From assembly GCA_007922195.1 (NCBI GenBank), contig ML682008.1, forward strand, positions 11,000,851 to 11,064,850: DNA of 64,000 nucleotides. The letters run 5' to 3'. Shown here one piece after another: positions 44,501-57,161 of this stretch (its first letter is position 1; each line of letters opens with the position of its first letter). The stretch comes from Podocnemis expansa (taxonomy: Eukaryota; Chordata; Testudines; Podocnemididae). The position numbers and the translations under genes are program-made. The notes beneath the pieces are model-generated. The model saw only the letters and a program-made list of their open reading frames with translations. It was not told the origin of the DNA and made no database searches.

Positions 44501-45642
44501 GCCATGGTATGTGATTTTGTAAGACGAAATAAAGACTGCATATGTTGAACACTATTGACCTATAAAGAAACAGTCACCATTAGAACATGTTCTATCCAGA
44601 TAAGCGGTTTTATGGCACAATGTAGGAGAACTACCTCACCATTTTGGTCATGTAGATGATTCTGATGTTGACCTTCTCTCCACATTCTTTACAGCTAGCA
44701 CCAAGAGAAAGAAACTAACTAGATTTTTACATACGCAGATGAAAACCACAGAAATATTCTCACTATAGTATCCAAGTAACTTCCAGCAGTGAATTAAACA
44801 ACATGACTACACATCTGTCTTGCATTGTCTGGAACTAGTAATGTCAAAGGTCCATTCATTCATTGTTCTACAACACTCAAATCAAAATGGAGGCATGAAG
44901 TTGTAAAACTTTCTGCTTCATCACAGCTGATAAAGACTTTAGGATGGAGAAATGGAAGGTTAAAAATGAAAAAATCTTTTCCCTGGATAATTCTGTCTAA
45001 AACTCACCAGTGGAAACACACTACATTTTTCTATGCATATATTCCACCTGTGATCACTGCACAAGCGCATGTGCTTCAGTTGCTCTTCTTCTTTAAAGGT
45101 TTCACTGAACATAAATCACTGATGGATAAGGAAGAATGGTGTGTTTGATACAGATAAATGATTTCATAAGAAACCATTTTTGTACCTGATACAATGGCAA
45201 AATTGCTCATGAACATTTCATCCTTGAAAAAGTATTACCACATTATTAGTAGCAGTTTTACCCCTGGGCTTTAACATGAGCTGTAGCTCAGGCATGTTAT
45301 TAAGCTCAAGACACCAGGGATGTTTTTTAACTGCACACCAGTCGATGGGCTAGGTATTGGGATACAAGGAACTCAGTAAATAATTCCATTGTAACTGCAG
45401 AGCAAAGCCATATCGAGTCACTCAGAATATACGTTCCATTCTACCCATTCTTGCCTCAGCAATGCAACTGAAAAAATATGAAAAACTGAGCTGGACCTCT
45501 TCCCCACATTCCAGAACACAAACTGGGGACCATTAAAGCCGTTCTATTCCAGGTAGACAAGATCTTCTCCAGCTACCTTGGCTTACAGAGTCAAATCATC
45601 ATCCCATTTGCTGAAGCCAATGTGAATTCTGTCACTCTTAAA
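41573..45642. other. unassigned noncoding sequence
   Basis: No gene recognised over about 4 kb. The GC-richer part at 41770-42215 might be an eroded element, since it begins near CTTGCCAGGGG and ends near TTTTGACAAGCCTGG. It has overlapping frames of 90-120 codons but no identifiable domain. T/A homopolymers lie near 42822 and 42938. Confidence 0.35.
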
Positions 45643-45807
45643 CAGTGGTTCTCAATCACATTACTCGGTCGCCACACAGTGGCAAGTGTGTCACAGAGAC
45701 CTGGGGAGATGGCTGGATTTGGCCTGGAGAGGGTGGATTGGTGTGTCTCCCAGGGTGGCATATTGTGACCAAGTGTGTCACGATCCACAAAAGGTTGAGA
45801 ACCCCTT
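45643..45807. mobile_element. hAT-type MITE
   Basis: Left end CAGTGGTTCTCAATCAC, right end AAGGTTGAGAACCCCTT. Flanks CTCTTAAA (45635-45642) and GTCTAAAA (45808-45815) match at six of eight. About 165 bp. Confidence 0.7.
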
Positions 45808-46888
45808 GTCTAAAAGGAGTTTAATATTCACTTCTTTCTGTAAAGTTCAATAAAAGCTGGGGCATCTGCTATATGCACATCAGAAGTAGTTAGCAGCTAG
45901 TCAAATTTGGCTTACCTTTCCAAATCAAGTACTTTGTTTATGAATTCTCCTTATGCTCTGTCCCTATTAATGCAGGAACTGCCTTAGTTACTTACCAAAA
46001 AGAACTGGGGCATCTTTGCCATGCCAAATAGCCCTTCCGGATGAATTCTCTTTTTGTGCACAGTAGTTGTCATAGCCATACAGCAATGCAATCTTTCCTT
46101 GCCAGTTACATGAACTTTGATCTTAAGTGGGGCACAAGTCTTTTCTAAACAAAGTCTAAAAGTGAAACTGTCAGCGAATTCCATGCCTAAATTATTACGA
46201 GATTTTAATTTTTCTGTGGTGGGAACAATGGGTATTGTTTTCCAGTGGAGTAGTATAAAATGCACTTTGCTTTCTGGCAGATCTAGAACTCACCATTTCA
46301 TCTTAAAATATAATATTTACCATCACATCTCCTCCTTTCTCCCTTACATTGTATTTCCATTGAATCATTTTAAATGAACGTTTTCTTGTTGCTCATTAAC
46401 ATTAATGAATTATTTATATAAAGAATGTATTGATGAAGTCTCCCTTTTGACAACAGTTTGGAACCTGGCACCTCTTCCTAATTTGACAAACTTAATATTA
46501 CAAAATTGGTCAGTGCAGAGCTCACTCTAATAAATTTGTCATTGATTTTGTGGCCATTTAAAAAAAAACACTAAAAATGCCTTCAAGTAGAAAAAAAAAA
46601 TCAGCAAGATTCTACTATACGAGTTAATAATGCAAATATTAGGTATTACAATTTTAATGTGCAGGAGATGTTCATGCTTCTAATGGTGTTCTGAATGCGC
46701 CTTTTTTCTACTACACACTCTTCAGTATTCAAATCTATTAAAAGCAAACTCAGTTTAGTTTAAAAATCAGACTGGTGGTACAGTATGTGAGTCTAACCTT
46801 AAAACTTATTTTAAACACACTATTTATCATATCTGAAGACAGACACACAGTTCTTAAAAATGAGGTCTGAGTTCTCTGTAGTTTTAAA
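45808..46888. other. unassigned AT-rich sequence
   Basis: Nothing recognised. Confidence 0.35.
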
Positions 46889-47015
46889 ATTCCAAAGGGG
46901 CAGCCATGTTACTTTAGTTCAATAAAGCAAGCAAGGAGTCCTATGGCATGTTAAGACTAACAAAATTTTATTGCATGAGCTTTCATTGGAAGAAATCCCA
47001 CTTCATCAGAGGCTT
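46889..47015 (-). repeat. PLE 3'-tail fragment, single arm
   Basis: Antisense tail only: TTCCAAAGGGGCAGCCATGT, AGGAGTCCTATGGCATGTTA, ATTGCATGAGCTTTCATTGG, CCCACTTCATCAGAGG. Confidence 0.85.
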
Positions 47016-48284
47016 TCTTCAAAATTTGGTCTTGGAGATTAGATAGAGGCATAAGAACAGACTCTTCTTTGTATTTGATCCACTGCATTGATGGTTCCTG
47101 TTAATATTGCATAATGAGTGTATTTCAATATACTAGGGTTGCCACCAGTAATTTAAAATCTCTTGATCCATTTTTTTATTTTGAAAATTTGATTTTTGTT
47201 GTAATTTGAACAATCGTGTTTTAAGGAAACGTGCCTGGCCAAATATTGATGTCCAATAATGTTGTTTCCTACTGTGCATTTGTAATTTAGGATTTCTGAA
47301 TACAAATGCTAGATTTTTACATGTGTAATACCTGCCTGCTGAGGAGTCCAAGGGTTTTATTAACTTTCAAATATTTATCCTCGGTAGCCCTTATCTGAAG
47401 AATTTCTTAAATGTCAGTGGCCACAAAAGAAAACCTTAGACATTTTACAACCTAAATTATCTCTCCACTTCACTACTAGAATAACCTCAAGGACCTGAAC
47501 ACACATGGCTAACAGACTAAGACAATTTTGATTGTTTACCTTTTCAAAGAAGATAGAATTCAAATCTGTAATAGATGTTCCTTCTGTTCCATCTAAGGAT
47601 TGTTAAACCTGCATAATACCAGGAATCATAGTCAACTAATACACATTCTTCAGTTTCTAAGAATTCGTCTAAACATCAGTGTGTTTAAAGTATACATAAA
47701 ATGCATGATGTATGACAAAGATGAATTCAAATGTCAGTGAAATGGTGCATGAGGACTCAACACTTTTCTTAAATGTATACACAATACTGGTTTGTGCAGG
47801 CAGTGTACATTACCATAACGCATTTTATTTATATAGCATCTATCAGGAAAAGCATGCAAATGACAACTAAAGTTTAAAAAAACAGATTAAAGTCCATCAC
47901 AAATCTAAAAAATGACTAAAATTGTAATAAAAACTTGAGAATAAGGAGAAAAAGCTAAAAGACTCATTGAAATAGGAATGAGTCTGGGGCATTTCTCAAC
48001 TCAGAAGAGAGGGCGTTCCAAGGGGTCAGGAGTCACAGCAGCAAAGACATAGGCAGCACACATTCTGGCTTGACACACTGCCGCCCAGAACTAAAAACCC
48101 CCACGCTCTCTGACCTATGGGGTGAGAAGAGACATACATAGGGTGTCAGAAGCTTAGTAACTTATATGAGGGCCTTCAAATGTTAAAATTAGAACCTTCA
48201 ACTCTATTTGCATATCAACAAACACCCAGCGCAGGGAGCAAAGCTGCAGGTAGGAAGTAACTCTTTGCTCATGCATAATAATTG
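47016..48284. other. unassigned AT-rich sequence
   Basis: Nothing coding. The stretch 47818-47880 (CATTTTATTTATATAGCATC) resembles the start of an old dispersed repeat. Confidence 0.35.
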
Positions 48285-48435
48285 AGCTGCTGCATTTTGG
48301 ACGAACAATAAGCTCTTTAAGGGAGGACCTTGTCTTTTCATATGTGGTTGCAGAGCACTCAGAAAAGTGGGGTCCTGATCCTGAATGGGTTTTCTAGGAG
48401 CCACCGTAATACAAATAATAACAACAAATTATCTT
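48285..48435 (+). repeat. ancient repeat of the 'GGGTCCTGATCC' type
   Basis: AAGCTCTTTAAGGGAGGACC, GCAGAGCACTCAGAAAAGTG, GGGTCCTGATCCTGAATGGG, CTAGGAGCCACCGTAATACA, AATAATAAC. The most complete of three copies (see 9590 and 28655). Confidence 0.6.
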
Positions 48436-49234
48436 TCAGTCAGGCCAGTGTAAAATGCATAGAAGTACTGCTCTGTTCTAGTGACAGGCTAGAACTATTC
48501 CCCTCAAAGATAGGCCTGTAAAAGAACACACTTTCCCATCAGTGCAGTCAACTTCTGGCCAGATAGTACACTTAGACTGGGGCCAAATAGGCTGGCATAC
48601 AGAGGTACAGCAGAAAGACCCATTTCTAGGTTCTGGTCCGGGTATAGACAGGTGACTAGCACAAAAGTAACAAGAATGCAGCCCAATAGCCTCTTTTTTG
48701 TTTGCTGGTGTGCCAGCATAGGAAGGACTAGGGAGTGGGGGAGGAGACATGCAGTGTGTGTAGGTTTGCATGCTTATGTAATGGCAAAGCAACCAGTAAC
48801 AGGGAAGAAAGATGGTAGGAAAGCAATGCAGGAACAGGAGATGTGGAGGAGTCAAAAGTGACCAAACATCAGGAGACATGAATAGGGAGAATAAACAGTG
48901 GTACCTTATTTGCAAGTCTCACTTTTCACTGTCTCTTTCCAAGCATTCTTCACGTATTTAGATGCTGCATGTAACGAAACGTGTCATTCATAAATTGTCA
49001 AATTACTAGATTATTATAATAATCCCTGTCCAAGAAATATGGAAAGGGGGCCCTATGCGCAATGAAACCTGGGAGGATGGCAAAGGATGTATGTTTTAGT
49101 GAGCAAGTGAAGAATAGGCTAGACTTTTACTTTGATTCTGACCCCAAAAATGATTTCATGAACCAACAAAATTAGATTGACTAAAAAATTGGTATTGCAA
49201 ATTAGATTTAAAATCTCATTTTGCAATATGAGTG
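48436..49234. other. unassigned noncoding sequence
   Basis: Frame 48478-48915 minus is 145 codons long but has no recognisable domain, so it is not called. Confidence 0.35.
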
Positions 49235-50178
49235 AACCAGAACATGAGAACAAGTTTTGTTCAACATTGTTATTAAAGATCTGGAGCATAGAGTGAATTG
49301 CACCTTCAGCAACTTTGTTGATGATGATAAGCTGGGGGAGTGGTAGCTATGCTGGAGGGCAAAGATAGGATAAAGAATGACCTAGCCAAATTGGAAGATT
49401 GGACCAAAACAAATCTGATGAGGCTCAGCAAGGATAAGGGCAGAATCCAGCACTTAGGACAGAAAAATCCCATGCACTGCCACAGAGTATTGACTGACTG
49501 ACTAACCCACAGTTGTACGTGAAAGGACCTGGGGGATACAGTGGACAAGAAGCTGGATATGAGTCAGCAGAGTGCCCTTACTGTGCAGAAGGCTAACGCC
49601 ATTAGCGGGAGCATTGTCAGCAGATCAAGGGACGTTATTCAGCACTAGTAAGGCGACATTTGGAGTATTGTGTGCAGTACTGGGTCCCATTACCAGAAAG
49701 ATGTGGAACAATTGGAGAGTCCAAAGGGGGGCAACACCAACAGTTAGGGGGCTGGAGCACATGACTAAGGAAGAGAGGCTGATGGAATTAGGCTTGTTTA
49801 GTTGCAGAAGAGAAGAGTGAAGGGGGATTTGACAGCAGCCTTTCAACTACCTGAAGGTGGGGCTCTAGGGAAGATAAGCCAAGCTGTTCTCAGTGGAGTC
49901 AGATGACAGAAAAAGGAGCAATGGGTTCAAGCTGTAGAGGGGAAGGATAGGTTAGATATCAGGAAAACCTTTTTCATTAGGAAGGCTGTGAAACCTTGGA
50001 ATGGGTTACCTAGGGAGGTGGTGAAATCTCCATCCTTACAGGTTTTCAAGGCTTACCTTGTCAAGGCCCTGGTTGGGATGGTTTAGTTAAGGTTGATCCA
50101 GCTTTGAGGAGGTGGTTAGACTAGATGATGCCTGAGATACCTTCTATCCATAATGTTCTCTGATTCTATACTATTCAA
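49235..50178 (+). mobile_element. CR1 LINE fragment, decayed
   Basis: Plus-strand CR1 from the reverse transcriptase catalytic region (AACTTTGTTGATGATGATAA, in place of FADDTKLG) to the 3' end. It includes GAGCACATGACTAAGGAAGA and TTAGGCTTGTTTAGTTGCAG blocks and ends ...TTCTCTGATTCTAT. It has many frame changes and a small deletion relative to the copy at 24.3-26 kb. Confidence 0.9.
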
Positions 50179-50546
50179 GCGACAGACAGTTCACCACCCC
50201 TCTTGGTAAATAGTTCCAACGTTTGATTACCATCACTGTTAAACTATTGCAACTTATTTCTAGTTTCAGTTTAGCTCAGGTCTGCTTTCAACTATTGTTA
50301 TGCCATTAGCTGCTAGCTTTAAAAGTATTATAATATCAGATGCATTCTTCCTGTGTAAGTAATTATACCGTGGTGAAACCAACTCTTACCTTTCTTTTCA
50401 ATAAGCTGACAGACTGAGATTCTCAATTCTCTCAGCCAGATACACTTTCCAGTCCTGGGATCTGCCATATACATGAGTGGTTTCATCAGCTCAAGAGTGC
50501 TCCCAAAGAATGAATTGTGCTTCAATGAGATATATTCCTGCTTTGT
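50179..50546. other. unassigned noncoding sequence
   Basis: Nothing recognised. Confidence 0.35.
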
Positions 50547-51080
50547 TACAGAAAAACAAACAAGGATTCCTGTGGCACTTAAAGACTAACAAAATTATTT
50601 ATTGTATGAGCTTTAGTGGGAGAAAAAAAACCACTTCACCACACACTTTGATGATGGGGGGGGGACCTAAAGAATGGGAGGAAATAAATGCAGGAAAGTG
50701 TAAGTCATGGGATCAGGTTACACTGTAACAGCTAATCAAAGCCATTGTTAAGATTCAAACACTGGGAAACAGCATATAGAGAAAGATGACATCAAATCAC
50801 CTCTTGTAATGAGAAAAAAATGCAGAGTCCCTATTAAGCCCTGAAGTAATGCAGTCAAATTTGCAAATAAATTCAATCTCTGTGGCTTCTCTTTGAAGCT
50901 GACCTGATCCCATGGCATACACTTCCCTGCATTTATTTCCTTCCATTCCTTAAGTTCCCCCATCTTCAAAGCAGCTGATGAAGTGGCATTTTCTTCCACA
51001 AAAGCTCATGCAATAAATAAATTTGTTAGTCTTTGAGTGCCACGCAGCTCCTTGTTTGTTTTACTAAGACAGCTGCCCCT
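50547..51080. repeat. large PLE head-to-head fold-back
   Basis: The antisense arm (50547-about 50880) covers the whole PLE tail and reaches into the last codons of the endonuclease: reversed, it reads like AGGGCTTAATAGGGACTCTG, then CATTACAAGAGG. A sense arm (about 50881-51080) then covers the tail again to AGCTGCCCCT. The two arms share GGAAATAAATGCAGG... and its complement. This is the longest of the fold-back copies here. Confidence 0.85.
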
Positions 51081-52233
51081 GTGGATCTTTGGGTATAGAA
51101 CGGATTGCTATCTGCTACTGGCATTTATCAACTCAGCTCCCACAGTATTATACACTTGTTCAGGGGAAGAGAAATAGCATGTCTGCAGCATGCATTTACT
51201 TCCTGATACCCACAAGGTCCAGGGAGGATGCATAGGGACATTCAGGAATCTTATTCCCCTTTTATGCCTTTGCACAGCCATGTACACTAGGCCACACTCT
51301 GCCCTAAATGAATTAATATTTGTCAAAGATTCTGGGAGCCTTGAATGGAAAGCCCTGTAGAAGTGCAAGCACAGTGTTCCTTCTCTGGAAAGTGGCCTAG
51401 AAAAGTAGCAAAAAAAGGCAGACGTGCCAAAATGTAAGCCACCTACTGTTTTCTCCTGGAACTAAAGCACAATGTTGTTCCAGAAAGTATTGTGCTGGTT
51501 AGTGCGAAAAGTAAGATGTTAAAAAATATTGGGGGAAAAAAAACCCAAACAACTTAAAGAATCCTCTTTAAACGAAGCCAAGGTAAGAAATGTACCTGTG
51601 TCTGACATACAATGCAAAATATAACATGTTAGTTCATGTATTCAGAAAAATCATTGCTGCAGGAAATCCATGCAGATAGAAAACTGTTCGTCATAGTCAT
51701 AGGGTTACAATAGTTTGTTGTGGATCATTTTATTACTCCCACTTCTGCGGAAAGATTTACCACTTACGAGTGTGAGTCATAACAGTCTGCCTGTTTGTAG
51801 CATTATGTCCCATTGCGGCCTCTTGTCTATTATATGTTCTACCCCAGATACTAAAAAATGTAGACGTCTAAGTATAAGATTTTTACTACAGTCAAACATA
51901 GGCAGCAATACTGCAATCAGTTGTCTAGTATTGGCCATTTTTCAGTACTATGTTTAATATACATAACTACATTTTAAAACTATTTGGTTTAGTGTCAGTT
52001 TACATTTATTAATGTCAAGTACAATAATTACTGAAATTAACAGCACACTTAAAGATTTCACTTTTCATTTGCCTAATAGTAGCAGTGCCATACAATACTC
52101 AGTTTCCCCTTCTTTTATGAGTGTTAATGGCTGAATTAATGCCTATGTTTAGCAAAAATTTTAAAAAGTGACTAAGTGACTTCAACCATACAGAGCAAGC
52201 TCAAAAAACTTAGCAATTTCACCTCTGGGCATG
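51081..52233. other. unassigned AT-rich sequence
   Basis: Nothing recognised. Confidence 0.35.
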
Positions 52234-52241
52234 TTTTAGAG

Positions 52242-52411
52242 GAGGGGTTTCAAACATGCGGCCCCTAAAGCTATTTCCTGCGGCCCACAATGACACGATC
52301 ATTACTGATATTTTCAATATCATTGTATTAAAACTTTTCAGTGGTGCGGCTCTTGGGCTCACATACTAGTCCTCATGAGGCCCTCCTGGTGATTTGAGTT
52401 TGAGACCCCTG
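52242..52411. mobile_element. hAT-type MITE
   Basis: Left end GAGGGGTTTCAAACATGCGG, right end GAGTTTGAGACCCCTG. Flanking octamers TTTTAGAG (52234-52241) and TTTTAGGG (52412-52419) differ at one base. 170 bp, no coding capacity. Confidence 0.88.
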
Positions 52412-52419
52412 TTTTAGGG

Positions 52420-54369
52420 GATAAAGCAGCAAAGTGGCAACAGATGAATTTAGTAATACGCAAAGCAAATTTTATTTAAGAAATCAGATATACAGTAAAT
52501 CTTTTAACCAAAAAACAAGAAATACTGACTTTATTCTTTTTTCAAGTAAAATAAATTAAGTTGTATTACTAGTTCTCAATTCCTAAGTACCTAAGGCACT
52601 TCACGGTGTAGATACATACTCAGAGGAGGTGACTTGGAAAAACAGAGGACTGTTGCCTAGCTAATGTTCCCACGTGATCAATGGCGTAGGCAGGTATCAG
52701 GCCAACACTATATTTTTTTCTCTCTTCCATGTTAAATTAGCACCCATAAAGACACTATTGATAAATTTTATGAGTCCTGCAGGCTACTAGGTGAGCACGA
52801 TCAAGATAAATATTTATTTTCCTTTCTCTATAACTCCCGTAAGTGCTAAAGGAAGCTAATAATGCCAACACGTCACATGTATGTAGGCTCTATTTTCTAG
52901 AGCCTCACAGCACTTTATAAATGAAGATAAGAGTTATAATTCATATTTTATAAAAAAAAGGAGCTTGGGCTCTAACCAGGAGAGCCTATTGCTTTTGCTA
53001 CATGTCAAGCATGTTAGAACAACCAATATAATGGTGTTCATATATGCCACACCCCTGCAATCTTTACTCAGACAAGTAATTCCAATTAGACCTAACCGTG
53101 TGGACACTGGGTAATTACTGCTGTGAATAAGGGTTACAGGCTCAGTGTCATAATTATAGAAATTTCAAATCATTGCTCTCTCTTATGGTATTATTACCAT
53201 ATTCTGTTAAACGATTTCAGTGTGCGCATCACTTCGGCACTTGCAGACCCCAATGCATGTTTGCTTTCATCTTGTGCAGTCATTTACACCATTGTAAAGT
53301 GGGTATTAAACTTTGGTGAGCACAGCTTTGAAAAATCTGCTCCATAATCTCTGAAAGTTCAAAAAAGTTGCATTAGAAATTGAGACTCCTCTTAAAAAAA
53401 AAAAAATTTTGCCCAGGGGGGCATTACACTAATTACATGTGCTGATTAACAATTTAGATGTTGTCCATAGCAGTGACCAAGCAAACATTAGATGACAAAT
53501 GACTTGACAAATTCAGTATGGACACACTTTTGTTGTTGTTGTTGTAAGGCAGAAAAAAAATATTACTTTTGAGTTTATGCAAAACCTGGGTTGACAGAAT
53601 TGGTAGTATGACTGCTTCACATGAAGAGACGCTGCCATTCAAGGCTGGAGTAGAAGAAATGATGTAAGGAACAGATGCAGATAGTACAACAGGATATATA
53701 ATTTTAATATCCTGAGTGCAAGGACTTTTAGTCTTCATCTGCTGGTACACTAACACTCTTAATTAAATTTCACATACACCCATTTAACTTTCTCTGTTGT
53801 TTTTTTCCCCAAAAACAAATTGTAAAGAGGTGTTTGGCTTCAGTCACTGCTTATGATAGCTTTTATGGCCAAGTCTGTCTGTTTATTCAGAGAAGAGATA
53901 CACAATAGCTCTGTCTATGGAGATAGTATCTGTGTAGCTGGATCTGAATTAATTCTCAATATCCATTAAAATCTACCAAGACTGCCAGCAAGGGTGCTTA
54001 TTAGTGCAAATTATGAAGCCCATTTTGCATATGGACTGTGCATATTTGCCCATTAAAAAATTGATTGATGTCACCAGCAAATTTCAGCAAGAAGCCATCA
54101 GATGGCAACCAAACTTTCAAAGAAGTGTCCAGAGCAGAGGTGGATTCCACATCAGAAGACCACTATATGACTTCAGCAAAATGCCACAAGTGCTTTCCCC
54201 AGCTGTAAAATGAGCATAATAATACTTGGAAGCACATGAGCTCTTTGCCTGAAAGGCAGTGTACTTGAAAAGTTGTGATGATTATGACAGTTGTAGTCCC
54301 TTTTTGTCTACTGTCCTGGGCCTTCCAAGTACCACAGAAGTTGCACTCAGAATTGCAATATTATATCTG
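52420..54369. other. unassigned noncoding sequence with faint old repeats
   Basis: The stretches 52885-52970 and 53050-53340 have motifs typical of old dispersed repeats (CTCACAGCACTTTATAAATG; GTGCAGTCATTTACACC). A GTT microsatellite lies at 53529-53545. No gene. Confidence 0.35.
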
Positions 54370-54450
54370 TGCCATAGGACTGGGATTTTGAAAAAAATTA
54401 AATGGAAGTTGGGCACCTAGCTCCTTTAAATCTTTTCTAAAGTCCCAGCT
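54370..54450. repeat. palindromic 'GGCACCTA' repeat fragment
   Basis: GGGATTTTGAAAAAAATTAA, GGAAGTTGGGCACCTAGCTC. Relative of the copies at 14786 and 35186. Confidence 0.4.
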
Positions 54451-56600
54451 TAAAGAAAGAACACTTGATTCAGCAATCTCTCACTTACCTTGGTCTAGGA
54501 AGTGATGACCTGAAAAGTCCTTTCCCTTGCAATGTCAGCTGGGGGGCAGTTGTCAAGATGGATGGATTTCAGTGGCAGAATGAAATGGGGAAAGACATGA
54601 CTTGGAATGAGGTTGGGATAACAAATAACCTTGACTTTTCTGAACCTCTTAAGGGAAAAAACAAAAACCTCACAATTTAGTGTCTTGACTCCTCAGAGAC
54701 AAAACAACCTACCAACCAACCAAATCTTGCTATGCACAACTTTCATGTTAGTTACTCCGTTTGGCTCTCATGAATCTGCTGTTCATTTCATCTTCTTAAT
54801 GGCATTTTCTCATTTCCCCTTTTTGTGGTATATTTTCTCATCTGCTGACTTTGTGAAGCTTTCAAGAGACTACTGGCAACCCTGTGAACAGTCAGAGAAA
54901 CTTCTGGAAAAACTGAAAAAACAGCACATTCATTTGCATTGCCCTCTTGCTGAAATTAGTGAATTTCATGCTGTTTACTTAGTCTCACGTACTTATTGAT
55001 TCAATGTTTTGTAAATTTAGCTCTCTCCAGTCTCAGCTGATGTGTGGGTTCAGACACACTAGGTTGCTATTTATTCTATAAGTGAGAAATGACTTGATAA
55101 TTTATGGGTTGTAAACCCAAAGTTGTACAGGTTTTACCTTAGGGAAGGAATAAATACATGTGTCATTTCAACACATTTTAGACAACGTGCTCCTTTTTAA
55201 TGGTTCCCCTTGATTTTTTAATTTGAAATGTGTAGACACTTTCTGATAAGCTTTTCATATGGGAGTATCATGCTATGCTGTCAGGCTTCATATTTTCCTC
55301 CTGAAGTTCTTAGAAAAGATCTTACCTATTTGAATAACAAAGATGCTGAATTTGTGTAGTCATTGTGATTAAGAGAAGGTTGGGCAAGGATTTTAGCTTG
55401 AATAAGAAATGAAACAGGAATGAAGAATAGACACTGCATCAACAGTGTGAATCCTTTTTCAGTTTTAAAATGGATGATATACTGTATATTTATTCCCTCT
55501 GAAGCTAGGGAATATTCTTATCTTGATGAAAAGGGATTTTCACATACAGCTATTAAACCGAAAAGAGCTTATACATATGATATTTGTACGCTGAGAGAAT
55601 ATAGCCCATAATCTATAATGTAAAACTGATTTAATGTCTGAGGCTTTCTTAGGCAATCATGTTTGACATTACAGTTCAAGGATACAAAAGATCTATTGAT
55701 CCATGAGTTAAACAGTGACCTTAGTTTCACCTCTTTGTAGTACTTTGTAGGTTATTTTTTTTAAGCAAACATGCCATAGTAATAAATGTTTACCCAAGTA
55801 AACATAAACCTTCCCTTCTTATGCCATCAAGAAACAAAGAAGGGGAAAAGATTTTAATTTCACTAACATACCTTAATTCCCAGTTTTTCTTCATCCCTCT
55901 AATAGAAATAAGTGTCTTTTATGAGCTAAAATCCTGCACATTTTATTTTACTGATATTTCCATTCATTGTAGTCCATAATGACCTTTCAAATCAAGATTT
56001 GATGGGGCAGTGGATTGTTCATTTTTGTTTTCATGTGACTTTTTTTATTGTCATAAACAAATGATAAAATATAGCTTGTATATTTCACCAAAGGCCATCA
56101 ATTTCACAAGTTAATCAAAAAAATTATGCAACTATGAAACTTTACAACTTGTCAAAGCTTCAAGACCAGACAGTGTAATATCAGACATCACAGGTTTGGA
56201 AGGAGTAACAACAAAGCAAACAACAAAAGACATAAGCAAATTGGCAAAGAAAGGAAAGTGGGGACACAAGAGAGGGAAAAAGTGGAGGATCTGGAGAAAC
56301 TTGCCTGGCATTAATTTTGCTATCTTATCACTTCTTATCCAAATGTACCATATATGGAGTTCAAATTTCTTCTAGTTCATATACTCACTCACTACACCAG
56401 TAACATTTTTTCTTTCTCTGTTAGGTCTGAATACTGCCATTCAACTCTGGGCATAAACCTATGAGTTCATTTTTGTAAAAATCATGTTCTTGGTACTTGT
56501 CGTGACCCTCACCAACTGAACTCTTTGTGGTGATGTTAAAACCATCATAGTAAATTCATAATCTAGGCTATAATTTTAACCTGAGGTTTGGCTGCTGAAG
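54451..56600. other. unassigned AT-rich sequence
   Basis: No gene recognised; frame 54631-54999 plus (122 codons) has no recognisable domain. Confidence 0.35.
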
Positions 56601-57020
56601 CAAAGAATTATTTTCACTCATGTCCACCTCTTTCCACCACTGTCTGACAGCACCATAGCATATGACTCAGGGTTCCTTCTTCTTTATTACAGCTGCACCA
56701 CACCTCAGAGGCCAGGACCCCCTTGCAGAATCTTTGTAGCATCCAGCACCCTTTGAATAGACTTTTTTGCTCTATTATGCTCAGCCTAAGCTCCATAGAA
56801 GCCACCAAGGTTCTTTTAAGGGCTACAATAACTCCTGTTCCCACATTTTCACAAAGACCTCCAGACCAAGAGAGTTCCTTTTCATTAGGATGTCTGTGCC
56901 TGGGTTGTTTATGAAGCGCTTCCAAGGTTCCCAATAGCTCTGGGGTCTTTGGCAGTCCTAGCACATTGGACCAAACTGATATGTTCACAGAGCAGTGGCA
57001 TGTCATAGCCTTGCTTTAGT
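56601..57020 (-). pseudogene. L1-like LINE ORF2 C-terminus
   Basis: The minus frame 56614-57006 is open for 130 codons. Its second half reads ASMELRLSIIEQKSLFKGCWMLQR..., then VWCSCNKEEGTLSHMLWCC. The C-x-C/K-E-x-GTL-HM-W-C pattern is the terminal zinc-knuckle of L1/Tx1-type LINE ORF2 proteins (from memory of the family; key Cys and His visible). The rest of the LINE is absent. It could alternatively be another LINE clade. Not a host gene. Confidence 0.55.
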
Positions 57021-57161
57021 ATTAGATGAGCCCTAATTCTTGACTAACTGGGGAATCCATATGGTACCTTGATAAGACAGTTTTTGTAAGGCTGGGTTAC
57101 AACTGGTAGGTGCTGTTGCATGACAGTGAAGATGAACTTGGTACCTCTTAGTGAGGACAGA

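Noticed and set aside
48478..48915. 145-codon minus-strand frame as a gene
   Set aside because: Open by chance as far as can be seen: no domain, no splice context, no repeat of a known motif.
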